The notes under the pieces were generated by a model, which searched no databases, had not been told where the DNA came from, and saw only the letters and a list, made by a program, of their open reading frames with translations. Positions 1-6,962 of a DNA stretch of 28,502 nt are shown here, in pieces. Positions within the stretch are counted from its first letter, which is position 1. Each line of letters starts with the position of its first letter. Made by a program: the position numbers and the translations under genes. Where the stretch lies: assembly GCA_012519875.1 (NCBI GenBank), contig JAAYPL010000175.1:1-28502 (forward strand), written 5' to 3'. The DNA comes from Clostridiaceae bacterium (lineage in GTDB: Bacteria; Bacillota; Clostridia; Saccharofermentanales; UBA5734).

Positions 1-722
1 ATCGTTGTCATTCGACCGGAAAGTATGTCAGCAACACCAATGATAAGTCCCAACAATGGGTCATGTCCAAGCGCAAGAAGTCGATGATAATACGCTGACA
101 AGCCTTCTACATGGACTATTGTATTTCGGTTATCCTGAGCGTCATATGGAACTTTACTGACTTTAGAATTCGCAAGCTTTTCCATTTCTTCTTCTGGGAA
201 TTTCTTGTCAAACCAATCTCGAACATAATTCGAAAGGGTGCCACCCTTAAGACCATCAGGAGTTTTTTGCGGAATACCTATCAGTAAAATATCAACAATA
301 GCACCGATTAATCCAGCGACAACACATATTGTAATGTCATTCTTGTCTAAACGATGGAGAGCATTATATTCTTCATTTAGTTGAATTATGGCGAGTTCAT
401 TATTCGCTAATTCATCTTTTGAAAATAAATCTTCCAGTTTACATCCTGACTCTACATACTTCTCTGCTTCTAAACACAAGCTTTCCCAAGATGGAACAAC
501 CATAACTTTATGTGGTAGTTCAACTTCATATCTTTCTTTTTTGTTTTTTAAGTCAGATAATTGTCTGTCATATCCAAGACTCTTAAGCAATATCTCACTC
601 TCGCATATTCGAGCGTTTACATCAGATATCGAAATTCTCTCAATTTCAGATAACTTGTTTTGGTGATAATTAAGAACATTATTTATTTGTTGTTCTACTT
701 CACTGTAGTTATATTTACTCAT
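1..722 (-). CDS. Hypothetical membrane-associated protein, C-terminus cut by window edge
   Basis: The minus-strand frame opens with ATG at 722, overlaps the stop of the upstream glycine-zipper gene by 4 bases (ATGA) and stays open for 240 codons to the window edge, so the C-terminus is missing. I do not recognise the family. Residues 1-125 are hydrophilic and probably helical or coiled. Residues 130-149 form one hydrophobic segment (from DITICVVAGLIG). Residues 210-233 carry a conspicuous stretch with a histidine and a GHDPLLG motif (HRLLALGHDPLLG) running into another hydrophobic segment. The His/His-Asp spacing is suggestive of metal binding, but this is inference only. The ATGA overlap implies translational coupling with the glycine-zipper gene, so the two proteins probably act together. 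Base composition is AT-rich like the rest of the island and unlike the chromosome. Confidence 0.7.
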   Translation of the reverse strand, partial: MSKYNYSEVEQQINNVLNYHQNKLSEIERISISDVNARICESEILLKSLGYDRQLSDLKNKKERYEVELPHKVMVVPSWESLCLEAEKYVESGCKLEDLFSKDELANNELAIIQLNEEYNALHRLDKNDITICVVAGLIGAIVDILLIGIPQKTPDGLKGGTLSNYVRDWFDKKFPEEEMEKLANSKVSKVPYDAQDNRNTIVHVEGLSAYYHRLLALGHDPLLGLIIGVADILSGRMTT

Positions 723-1300
723 GAGGCTATCCCTAAATCTCTCTGCAGATCTTTTATTGCCTGTTGTAAAAGTATGTTTAGGCTCTGAAGATAATCCATT
801 CGTTCCCTGTCGGCATCAGATTCGTCCTTCATAGCTTTGATAATAGCATCATGTTTCTTTAAGGCTTCCTTATACAAGCGTTCCTTTTCTTGTCTAAGTT
901 GCTTGCTTTTTAAATGAGAGGCAACTCCAACTCCTGCAGCTGCCAGACCCGCCACAGGTGCTGCTAGAACGAATACTCCGGCAACCATTCCGCCACCTAT
1001 AATAGAACCCGCAGCTGCAAGCCCAGAGGTAATTCCAGCAGCTGATAAGCCCACTACCGAACCAAGACCGTAAAGTGCCGCAAAAGACCCTACACCACCT
1101 ATCCCAGCTCCTAAAGCCCCCGCCAATACTTCTGGAATGGCACTCTCCCTTATGGTCCGACTTTTGTCATTTAATGCTATCGCAGCTTCATTTACAACAT
1201 TAACAACGGGTTGCATCGATTCCACATTTTGAAAATTCATATCTTTTTTCTTTTTAATGTATGTATCCTTTTTCTTTGATACACTTTTTTTCTCATTCAT
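719..1300 (-). CDS. Glycine-zipper membrane protein, hypothetical
   Basis: This 193-residue protein has three visible parts. The N-terminus (1-20) is very lysine-rich. A long Gly/Ala-rich hydrophobic region spans about 58-128 with many GxxxG-like repeats (for example GALGAGIGGVGSF), long enough for two or three membrane helices of glycine-zipper type. A charged helical C-terminus (131-190) looks like coiled coil. The ATG at 1300 has a GAGG ribosome binding site about 8 bases upstream; ATG at residue 21 is a weaker alternative. It is the first gene of a two-gene operon with the partial gene that follows. Glycine-zipper helices occur in pore-forming toxins, phage and defence membrane proteins and in envelope proteins, so the fold does not fix a function. 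It is accessory cargo of the island by position and composition. Confidence 0.75.
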   Translation of the reverse strand: MNEKKSVSKKKDTYIKKKKDMNFQNVESMQPVVNVVNEAAIALNDKSRTIRESAIPEVLAGALGAGIGGVGSFAALYGLGSVVGLSAAGITSGLAAAGSIIGGGMVAGVFVLAAPVAGLAAAGVGVASHLKSKQLRQEKERLYKEALKKHDAIIKAMKDESDADRERMDYLQSLNILLQQAIKDLQRDLGIAS

Positions 1301-1516
1301 GGTACATCCTCATTTCACTTTTTGTAATTATCTCATAGTTCATGTAGAAATTTTTGTTTTTTTTAAGCCTATGAATATATTTCTCCCCTTGTTCAAAGCT
1401 TTATGTTCATTAGTTAATTCTGCAAAAGGAATCTATTTTATTTAAATTTTCAGCATATATGCGCACCAAATCGATGTACATATAACATATTTCTATTTGC
1501 ATATCCGATTATAATT

Positions 1517-1545
1517 ATTTTATCACCAAAATCTCTTTCTCTCAA
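1517..1545 (-). promoter_or_regulatory. Candidate promoter of the glycine-zipper operon
   Basis: On the minus strand TTGAGA (1540-1545) and TAAAAT (1517-1522) are separated by 17 bases, each one mismatch from the sigma-A consensus. The start would lie near 1510, giving an unusually long leader of about 210 bases before the ATG at 1300. A nearer promoter cannot be excluded in such AT-rich DNA. Confidence 0.45.
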
Positions 1546-1559
1546 TAATTAGACTTATT

Positions 1560-1764
1560 TGCAAAAAGGGGTCTTAGGGTTCTCCCTAACAAGCAAAATT
1601 GATAAAAAAAAGAAGTAGCACAAGCGAGTTCTTCTTTATCAATTTTCCGCCTTTTGGCTATCCAAAGGCTGTGCTTGCTACAAAAGATGAATTAGCAAAT
1701 TTTACACTTCAAACCCAACAATATTGTTGTAGATTTCCACCCATGTTATCTCTGTTGAGGAATG
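1560..1764. other. Cluster of dyads, candidate transfer origin or structured RNA
   Basis: Several inverted repeats follow one another. TTAGGG-TTCT-CCCTAA is perfect at 1574-1589. AAAATTGATA near 1595 pairs with TATCAATTTT near 1644, with matching GAAG/CTTC extensions. A GCCTTTTGG/CCAAAGGC hairpin follows at about 1650-1670. CAACAATATTGTTG is a perfect 14-base palindrome at 1716-1729. On the plus strand the cluster ends in the terminator at 1765-1798, so it could be a short structured RNA. On either strand it could also be an oriT with a nick site next to the first hairpin. No relaxase gene is visible in the window, so the assignment is open. Confidence 0.35.
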
Positions 1765-1798
1765 AAAAGGGCGTAATAAATCGTTACTCCCTTTTTTT
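1765..1798 (+). terminator. Intrinsic terminator
   Basis: AAAAGGG-c-GTAA pairs with TTAC-t-CCCTTTT around a 7-base loop. The stem has 11 paired positions and one mismatch and runs into seven T residues (1792-1798). It reads on the plus strand. No accepted plus-strand gene precedes it inside the window, so it either ends an untranslated transcript from the dyad cluster or is left over from a gene that is no longer there. Confidence 0.75.
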
Positions 1799-1905
1799 GT
1801 TCAGAAATATTTTAAAACTGTAAGGACAGAACGATTCGTTCACCCCTCGATAAAAAAAGATTCTCATTTTGTGAATACCCTATGTTGTCTTTTTTTATAA
1901 AAACT

Positions 1906-1918
1906 GTGTTCAGAACAC
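1906..1918. promoter_or_regulatory. 13-base dyad, possible operator
   Basis: GTGTTC and GAACAC flank a single A. The compact symmetric site lies about 150 bases upstream of the tnpW-like gene, just before the first copy of the direct repeat. This is the size expected for a repressor or excisionase half-site pair, but no binding protein is identified. Confidence 0.3.
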
Positions 1919-1925
1919 CCGAAAA

Positions 1926-2032
1926 TTCACTTTATAAAGTAGGGGGAGATAAAAAACAAAACGGCAAGTTTAATGAAAATAATAAAATCTCCTTGTGCAT
2001 GGGCTAAGTTTTTACTTTATAAGGTAGAGGGG
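1926..2032 (+). repeat. Direct repeat pair with internal palindrome upstream of tnpW-like gene
   Basis: Copy 1 (about 1926-1946) reads TTCACTTTATAAAGTAGGGGG and copy 2 (about 2011-2032) reads TTTACTTTATAAGGTAGAGGGG, offset by 85 bases. Copy 1 contains the perfect palindrome ACTTTATAAAGT; copy 2 differs by one base. About eight helical turns separate them. They could be recombinase, excisionase or repressor binding sites, or duplicated promoter elements, controlling the tnpW-recombinase unit. Confidence 0.5.
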
Positions 2033-2065
2033 TTTTAGAAATCACTACTAGACAAGGGGGATTTA

Positions 2066-2242
2066 ATGGATACTTCCAAAGAAAAGTTACGCGGATTGTC
2101 TGAGCAAAATCCGTTAGAAGACATACAAATTTATAATTTGCAAGGCAAGACCTTTATTGTCGAGCCTGTTTTCAAAAAGGACAGCGAAGAAACGCTTGCC
2201 ACAGTCCTTTTACGCCTTATTCAGTCCGACAGCAGTGCATAG
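2066..2242 (+). CDS. tnpW: TnpW-like transposon-encoded small protein
   Basis: This 58-residue frame starts at ATG 2066 behind a clear AAGGGGG ribosome binding site (2054-2060) and ends at TAG 2242. The C-terminal half (GKTFIVEPVFKKDSEETL followed by a short LLRLIQSD helix) matches my knowledge of the TnpW family, small proteins of clostridial transposons of the Tn4451 type. There they sit immediately upstream of the large serine recombinase, exactly as here. Their biochemical role is not established. The protein has no membrane segment and no cysteine. The gene lies 92 bases before the recombinase and is likely cotranscribed with it, downstream of the direct-repeat pair. The symbol is a family-level assignment. 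Confidence 0.75.
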   Translation: MDTSKEKLRGLSEQNPLEDIQIYNLQGKTFIVEPVFKKDSEETLATVLLRLIQSDSSA

Positions 2243-2334
2243 TTTATAGATTTCTTTACCCTGACATTGGCGGTTTAATATAGTACAATATCCGTGAGGA
2301 ATGTTGCCTATTTGACTGCCGGAAAGGAGGACTT

Positions 2335-4107
2335 GTGAAACAGTCAAATAGCAAAGAACAAACAAAAGCAAAAATCTATCAAGCGACGGATTTGGAAATT
2401 CGATACAGCAAGAAAAACAGAGACAAAACCGCTTTTATTTATGTTAGGATTTCTCGTGAAGATGATTTGGAAACAGACAGTTACAGCATACAAAATCAAA
2501 CTAAACTCCTAACCCATTTAGCGCAGGAATACGGTTATACCGTTTTGATTGTCTTTATGGATGACGGCATAACAGGAGTAATATCAAATCGCCCCGGATT
2601 TCAAGATATGCTTGCCAAACTTGAACACGGGTATGCATCAGTTTTATTCGTAAAAGACCTGTCAAGGCTATATCGCAACAGAACGGAAGCCGACAAGTTA
2701 ATTGATGATTTTCTGCCGGAACATGAGGTAAGGCTTGTGTCTGTGGGAGACAGTATTGATACTGCCGCAGGTGATGACGAATTTATATTTTTGCGCAATT
2801 GGGCGAATGAGCAATATGCTCGTGACATTTCCAGAAAACGACGCCTCTCAAACAGAGTGCGTGGAAATGCAGGTGAACCTCTTGGCTTGCCGCCCTACGG
2901 GTACATTAAAGACCCGGACAATTCTAAACGCTGGATTGTGGACGAAGAAGCTGCTACTGTGGTGAGGAAAATTTACAGCATGACATTAGACGGTTATGGA
3001 ACAGAGCAAATTGCTGCTACTCTGTCTGCCGATAAAATTCTTACTCCCATGTCCTATTGGCGCAGTAAAGGCATAAAAAGGCCGGGAAGAATGGATAAAA
3101 GTGATCCGTACAGATGGAATAGTTCAAGCATTGTAAAAATGTTATCCACGCAAGAATATTGCGGAGATGTCATCAACTTTAAGACATATTCCAAATCGTT
3201 CAAACACAAAGACAGGCTCCCAAACAACAAGGAAAATTGGGCTGTGTTCAAAGATGTTCATGAGCCCATTATCGACCGGGGAATCTGGGAGCAGATACAG
3301 AAAAAGCGCAGCAAGATTCGCAAACGCACTACAAGTGAAGGAGAAAAAAACATATTTTCGGGACTACTCAGATGTGCAGACTGCGGACACAATCTTCACT
3401 ACCATTTTAACCAAGGTAACCCCGAGATTAAGTATTTCAATTGCTCCAATTATAAGGGAAACAGAGGCACTTGCCTTACCACTCACTATGTGCGTGTCGA
3501 CTTTTTAGAACAAGTGGTGCTGGCTGAAGTACGCCGTTTGACACAGTTTGTAAGCAGATATGAGAATGATTTTGTCAAGGTTGCAATCGGACAGGCACAG
3601 AAAGATATTATGAGTCAGCGGCAAACTGCGGAACGAGAACTAAAAGATTTAAAGAAGCGTGATACAGAATTAGATAACTTGTTTGAACGCATCTATGAGG
3701 ACAATGTGTCCGGTAAAATTAGTGATGAAAGGTTCTCTAAACTGTCCGCAAGCTACGAAACGGAGCAATCCGAAATTACAAGTCGAATTAACGCTTTGCA
3801 AGAGGAGCTTGATAAGAAAATCAGCAAAACAATGACCTTGGATATGTTCATCGCAAAGGTACGCAAATATACAAAGGCAAAAAAACTCACACAGCGTATG
3901 CTTAATGAACTTGTGGATTACATTGAAGTATATCACGCCGAGAAGATAGACGGCGTACGCACCCAAAAACTGAGAATACACTACAACTGTGTCGGCTCAA
4001 TAGAAATTCCCGACATATTGCCGCTTCCGGCACCGGAAGTTTTAATACAAACAAGAAAAGGAGTAGAATTAACCTACTCCCAATCTCAAAATGTTATAAA
4101 CTTTTGA
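2335..4107 (+). CDS. Large serine recombinase (TnpX-like), island integrase
   Basis: This 590-residue enzyme should excise and integrate the island through a serine-DNA intermediate. The GTG start at 2335 is supported by AAAGGAGG at 2323-2330. The resolvase-type catalytic domain spans about 32-180: YVRIS with Arg38 and the presumed nucleophile Ser40, then KDLSRLYRN at 107-115. A recombinase domain follows (about 185-310). A zinc ribbon has Cys347, Cys350, Cys370 and Cys380. A long coiled coil (about 410-490) and a C-terminal DUF4368-like segment complete the usual clostridial transposon layout. All key residues are present and the frame is intact, so it is probably active. The first 30 residues are an N-terminal extension before the fold. 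It is the last island gene before tRNA-Leu and converges on it. Confidence 0.93.
   Translation: MKQSNSKEQTKAKIYQATDLEIRYSKKNRDKTAFIYVRISREDDLETDSYSIQNQTKLLTHLAQEYGYTVLIVFMDDGITGVISNRPGFQDMLAKLEHGYASVLFVKDLSRLYRNRTEADKLIDDFLPEHEVRLVSVGDSIDTAAGDDEFIFLRNWANEQYARDISRKRRLSNRVRGNAGEPLGLPPYGYIKDPDNSKRWIVDEEAATVVRKIYSMTLDGYGTEQIAATLSADKILTPMSYWRSKGIKRPGRMDKSDPYRWNSSSIVKMLSTQEYCGDVINFKTYSKSFKHKDRLPNNKENWAVFKDVHEPIIDRGIWEQIQKKRSKIRKRTTSEGEKNIFSGLLRCADCGHNLHYHFNQGNPEIKYFNCSNYKGNRGTCLTTHYVRVDFLEQVVLAEVRRLTQFVSRYENDFVKVAIGQAQKDIMSQRQTAERELKDLKKRDTELDNLFERIYEDNVSGKISDERFSKLSASYETEQSEITSRINALQEELDKKISKTMTLDMFIAKVRKYTKAKKLTQRMLNELVDYIEVYHAEKIDGVRTQKLRIHYNCVGSIEIPDILPLPAPEVLIQTRKGVELTYSQSQNVINF
4024..4080. 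repeat. Two dyads inside the recombinase 3' end
   Basis: CTTCCGG-CA-CCGGAAG (4024-4039) and GGAGTAG-AATTAAC-CTACTCC (4060-4080) are perfect 7-base-stem inverted repeats in the last 30 codons of the recombinase gene. Together with the longer hairpin at 4106-4158 they make three dyads in 135 bases at the island end. They may be terminal recombinase binding sites or may slow transcription; coding constraint alone does not require them. Confidence 0.4.
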
Positions 4108-4158
4108 GTGTTTAGGATTTGAGAAGTTAACGGCTTCTCAAATCCTGTAAGAACACTC
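4106..4158. terminator. Long hairpin at island end (terminator or end-binding dyad)
   Basis: AGGATTTGAGAAG (4114-4126) pairs perfectly with CTTCTCAAATCCT (4134-4146) around a 7-base loop. An outer stem GAGTGTT/AACACTC (4106-4112, 4152-4158) adds 7 pairs. It begins within the recombinase stop codon and ends 4 bases from the encoded CCA end of tRNA-Leu. Neither strand has a T tract after it, so it is not a textbook intrinsic terminator. It may block convergent transcription or mark the recombinase attachment end. Confidence 0.55.
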
Positions 4159-4162
4159 GCAA

Positions 4163-4245
4163 TGGTGCGGACGACAGGACTTGAACCTGCATGCTTTCGC
4201 ACTGGAACCTAAATCCAGCGTGTCTGCCAATTCCACCACGTCCGC
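4163..4245 (-). tRNA. tRNA-Leu (anticodon UAG)
   Basis: The minus strand folds as a class II tRNA of 83 bases. Acceptor stem GCGGACG pairs with CGTCCGC, followed by discriminator A and an encoded CCA (4163-4165). The anticodon arm CTGGA-TTTAGGT-TCCAG gives anticodon TAG, reading CUA and other CUN leucine codons. A short variable arm TGC-GAAA-GCA and the T arm with TTCAAGT complete it. The 3' end abuts the island, making this tRNA the likely chromosomal landmark of integration. A consensus promoter lies upstream. Confidence 0.96.
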
Positions 4246-4256
4246 GCGCATGGACG

Positions 4257-4286
4257 ATTATACAATACGAAGGCTCGGATCGTCCA
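4257..4286 (-). promoter_or_regulatory. Promoter of tRNA-Leu
   Basis: On the minus strand a perfect TATAAT (4257-4262) is preceded by TGGACG (4281-4286) with an 18-base spacer. The start would lie a few bases before the mature tRNA 5' end at 4245. The same DNA forms a TGGACGAT/ATCGTCCA inverted repeat downstream of the YjdF-like gene. Confidence 0.65.
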
Positions 4287-4316
4287 GTTGGTTCTAACAG
4301 GAAAATGCGTTATGCG

Positions 4317-5045
4317 TTACTCTCCGACATCGGGGCTTGGCTGCGTGTCGGCTGACGATTTTTTCGTCTTTTGCTGTCGCTTGAGCATCACATAGCCCAA
4401 AATCGATACGATCAGCGCGCTGACGGCATCGACGATCAAATCCTCCATGGTATCGTGAAGTGCTGCGGCGCCGACCAGTTCGGTCCCGTCAGCCAGCATG
4501 TATTTTTGCATGTTGAGACCAAGGAGCCGATCCACGGTAAACTCATAAATTTCCCAGACCGTACCGGCTGCCAGGGCAAAGCAGAAGGCAAACAAGGCCA
4601 CAAATAAAGGACTTAATCGAAAACGGATATTGGGCGCTTCATTCAGCATACTGACCAGCGAAAATCCAAGAGCCCCCAGCATGGCGCCGCTGAATGCGTG
4701 CAGAATCAAATCCCAGAAAGGAATCCGATGATAAAAATCCCAGACCTCGCCGAGGTAAATCGCGCAAAATAAAAAAGCATAATATAAAAGGAACATGTAG
4801 TTGGGGATCGTCAATTCCCAGCGGCGCTGGATCAGAGAAGGGAGCGCCATGACCACCAGCCCCAAACCGCATTGAACCAACATCAATACATAATCGCTTT
4901 TGACATGTCTGAAGCCATCGGAAACTCCGGCGGGCGCTGAAATCAAACGGATAATGGAATAGATAACCGAAAAGCCAAGAAAAACGGCCAGAACCACAGC
5001 GGCTAGATGGCGCCAGGTATCCTTGATTTTAAATTTTCGTTTCAT
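4317..5045 (-). CDS. YjdF/DUF2238-like integral membrane protein
   Basis: This 242-residue protein has about six membrane helices, near residues 13-34, 52-72, 82-99, 110-134, 145-165 and 202-220, and a charged C-terminal tail. Conserved-looking motifs sit at the helix edges: WDLILH (111-116), WEIYEF (164-169) and DTMEDLIVDA (198-207). This W/D/H/E pattern resembles the YjdF (DUF2238) membrane protein family, whose function is not established; the match is from memory. ATG 5045 has AGGAAAGGAT just upstream. It follows lepA by 67 bases, so it may be the distal gene of that operon or separately expressed. It is the last chromosomal protein gene before tRNA-Leu and the island. Confidence 0.65.
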   Translation of the reverse strand: MKRKFKIKDTWRHLAAVVLAVFLGFSVIYSIIRLISAPAGVSDGFRHVKSDYVLMLVQCGLGLVVMALPSLIQRRWELTIPNYMFLLYYAFLFCAIYLGEVWDFYHRIPFWDLILHAFSGAMLGALGFSLVSMLNEAPNIRFRLSPLFVALFAFCFALAAGTVWEIYEFTVDRLLGLNMQKYMLADGTELVGAAALHDTMEDLIVDAVSALIVSILGYVMLKRQQKTKKSSADTQPSPDVGE

Positions 5046-5112
5046 ATCCTTTCCTTTGTATAAATTTACCGTAAAATTACCATATTAATCGAGTATTCGG
5101 AAATCCTCTTTG

Positions 5113-6924
5113 TCACTCATCCAGACGAAGGACACTCATGAAGGCCTCCTGCGGCACCTCGACATTGCCGACCTGACGCATGCGTTTTTTGCCTTCCTTT
5201 TGTTTTTCCAGCAGTTTTTTCTTGCGCGTGATATCGCCGCCATAACATTTGGCCAGCACATCTTTTCGGAACGCCCGGACGGTCTCGCGGGCGATAACTT
5301 TACCGCCGATGCAGGCCTGAATCGGAACCTCAAACTGCTGACGGGGGATGTTGTCCTTGAGTTTTTCGGCCATGCGGCGGGCCCGGCTGTAGGCCTTGTC
5401 ACGATGGACGACGAAAGACAGGGCATCGACGACTTCACCGTTGAGCAGGATGTCCAGCTTGACCAGATCGGATGCCACATAGCCTTTGAACTCATAATCC
5501 AGTGAGGCATATCCTCGGGTGCGCGATTTGAGCGCGTCAAAAAAATCATAGATGATCTCGTTGAGCGGCATCTCGTAGTGGAGCGTGACACGATTGGCAT
5601 CGAGGTAATCCATGTTTTGGTAATTGCCCCGGCGGTCCTGGCACAGCTCCATGATGTTGCCGACATATTCCTTCGGGATCATAATGGCGGCATTGACCAT
5701 CGGCTCCTCCATGCCGGCGATATCCGAAGGATCCGGCATGTTGGTTGGATTGTCCAGGATAATCGTCTGACCGTTATTCAGCCTGACATGGTAAACCACC
5801 GACGGCGCGGTAGAAATAAGATCCAGCAGAAATTCCCGCTCCAGACGCTCCTGGACAATTTCATAATGTAGCAACCCGAGAAATCCACAGCGGAATCCAA
5901 ATCCGAGGGCGGCCGATGTTTCCGGTTCAAAGGACAGGGCGGCGTCATTGAGTTGCAGTTTTTCCAAGGCATCCCGCAAATCAGGATATCTCGCGCCATC
6001 CGTCGGATAAAAGCCGCAAAAAACCATTTGCTGGACCTTTTTATAGCCGGGCAGCGCTTGAGCAGCCGGATGGGCGGCCAAGGTTATGGTATCGCCAACC
6101 GCGGTATCCCGGACATTTTTTATGCTGGCTGCAATATAACCGACATCACCGGTCAACAGCTTTTCAGAGGGCAGAAAATCACCCGGTCGGAAATAGCCCA
6201 GTTCGGTCACGACAAACTCTTTGCCGGTGTTCATCATCTGGATACGATCGCCGATGGAAACCGCGCCTTCCTTGACATTGACATGGACGATGACGCCTTT
6301 GTAGGTGTCATACTTGGAATCAAAGATCAAAGCTCGCAGCGGCGCGTTTTCATCCCCTTTCGGTGCCGGTAAAAATTGGATGACTTTTTCCAAAACCTCT
6401 TCGATGTTCAGGTCATTTTTGGCCGAAATCAGCGGCGCATAGGACGCATCGATACCGATGACGTCCTCGATCTCTTGGCGAACGACGGCCGGTTGAGCCG
6501 ACGGAAGATCGATCTTGTTGATGACCGGCAGCACTTCGAGATCGGCATCGATGGCTAAATAAACGTTGGCCAATGTTTGTGCCTCGATGCCCTGCGCGGC
6601 ATCGACAACCAGGATGGCTCCATCGCAGGCAGCCAACGTGCGGGAAACCTCATAATTGAAATCAACATGTCCCGGCGTGTCAATCAGGTTGAGGGTGTAA
6701 ATCTTCCCGTCCTTGGCCTTGTACGCCATGCGGGCGGCCTGAGCCTTGATGGTAATCCCCCGCTCCCGTTCAATATCCATATTGTCAAGAACCTGGCTCT
6801 GCATCTCCCGGGCGGTCAGGGAGCCGGTCCGCTCGATCATTCGATCGGCCAAGGTTGATTTGCCGTGGTCGATGTGGGCAATAATACAAAAGTTGCGAAT
6901 AAGTTTTTGGCGTTCTGAGGGCAT
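5113..6924 (-). CDS. lepA: Translation elongation factor 4 (LepA), ribosome back-translocase GTPase
   Basis: LepA is a cytoplasmic GTPase that binds stalled or mistranslocated ribosomes. The 603-residue protein starts at ATG 6924. G1 AHIDHGKST is at 16-24, followed by the switch region with RGITIK, DTPGH and NKIDLPSA. The EF-G-like domains and the LepA-specific C-terminus with KDVLAKCYGGDITRKKKLL end in a basic tail. Length fits the family (about 600). I reject the longer TTG start at 6966 because it overlaps the lepB stop, lacks a ribosome binding site and adds 14 atypical residues; GGAGG lies 13 bases before the ATG. It is the last of the hisS-aspS-lepB-lepA series. In Bacillus lepA precedes hemW-hrcA, whereas here it is about 18 kb away. 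Confidence 0.97.
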   Translation of the reverse strand: MPSERQKLIRNFCIIAHIDHGKSTLADRMIERTGSLTAREMQSQVLDNMDIERERGITIKAQAARMAYKAKDGKIYTLNLIDTPGHVDFNYEVSRTLAACDGAILVVDAAQGIEAQTLANVYLAIDADLEVLPVINKIDLPSAQPAVVRQEIEDVIGIDASYAPLISAKNDLNIEEVLEKVIQFLPAPKGDENAPLRALIFDSKYDTYKGVIVHVNVKEGAVSIGDRIQMMNTGKEFVVTELGYFRPGDFLPSEKLLTGDVGYIAASIKNVRDTAVGDTITLAAHPAAQALPGYKKVQQMVFCGFYPTDGARYPDLRDALEKLQLNDAALSFEPETSAALGFGFRCGFLGLLHYEIVQERLEREFLLDLISTAPSVVYHVRLNNGQTIILDNPTNMPDPSDIAGMEEPMVNAAIMIPKEYVGNIMELCQDRRGNYQNMDYLDANRVTLHYEMPLNEIIYDFFDALKSRTRGYASLDYEFKGYVASDLVKLDILLNGEVVDALSFVVHRDKAYSRARRMAEKLKDNIPRQQFEVPIQACIGGKVIARETVRAFRKDVLAKCYGGDITRKKKLLEKQKEGKKRMRQVGNVEVPQEAFMSVLRLDE

Positions 6925-6962
6925 ATAGGGTTGGTTTCCTCCGTCAATCGAACTGGTGTGGG

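Larger units (their letters stand above)
1301..2065. other. Gene-free, AT-rich, dyad-rich island segment
   Basis: About 765 bases between the divergent glycine-zipper and tnpW-like genes hold no coding frame that I accept. The short frames here lack ribosome binding sites, have low-complexity translations, or run through hairpins. What is visible: a leftward promoter candidate (1517-1545), a chain of dyads from 1574 to 1729, a strong plus-strand intrinsic terminator (1765-1798), a GTGTTC-A-GAACAC dyad (1906-1918), and a direct repeat containing a palindrome (1928-1946 and 2013-2032). A 10-base palindrome GCATATATGC lies at 1453-1462. The stretch probably carries regulatory or transfer sites of the island. 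Confidence 0.6.

Noticed and set aside
388..666. Plus-strand frame opposite the partial hypothetical gene
   Set aside because: It is antisense to a longer frame that is coupled by ATGA to the glycine-zipper gene and has a good start context.
1599..1823. 74-codon plus-strand frame through the dyad cluster
   Set aside because: It has no ribosome binding site, runs through hairpins and the intrinsic terminator, and its translation is low-complexity and Phe-rich without a recognisable fold. The DNA structure explains it better.
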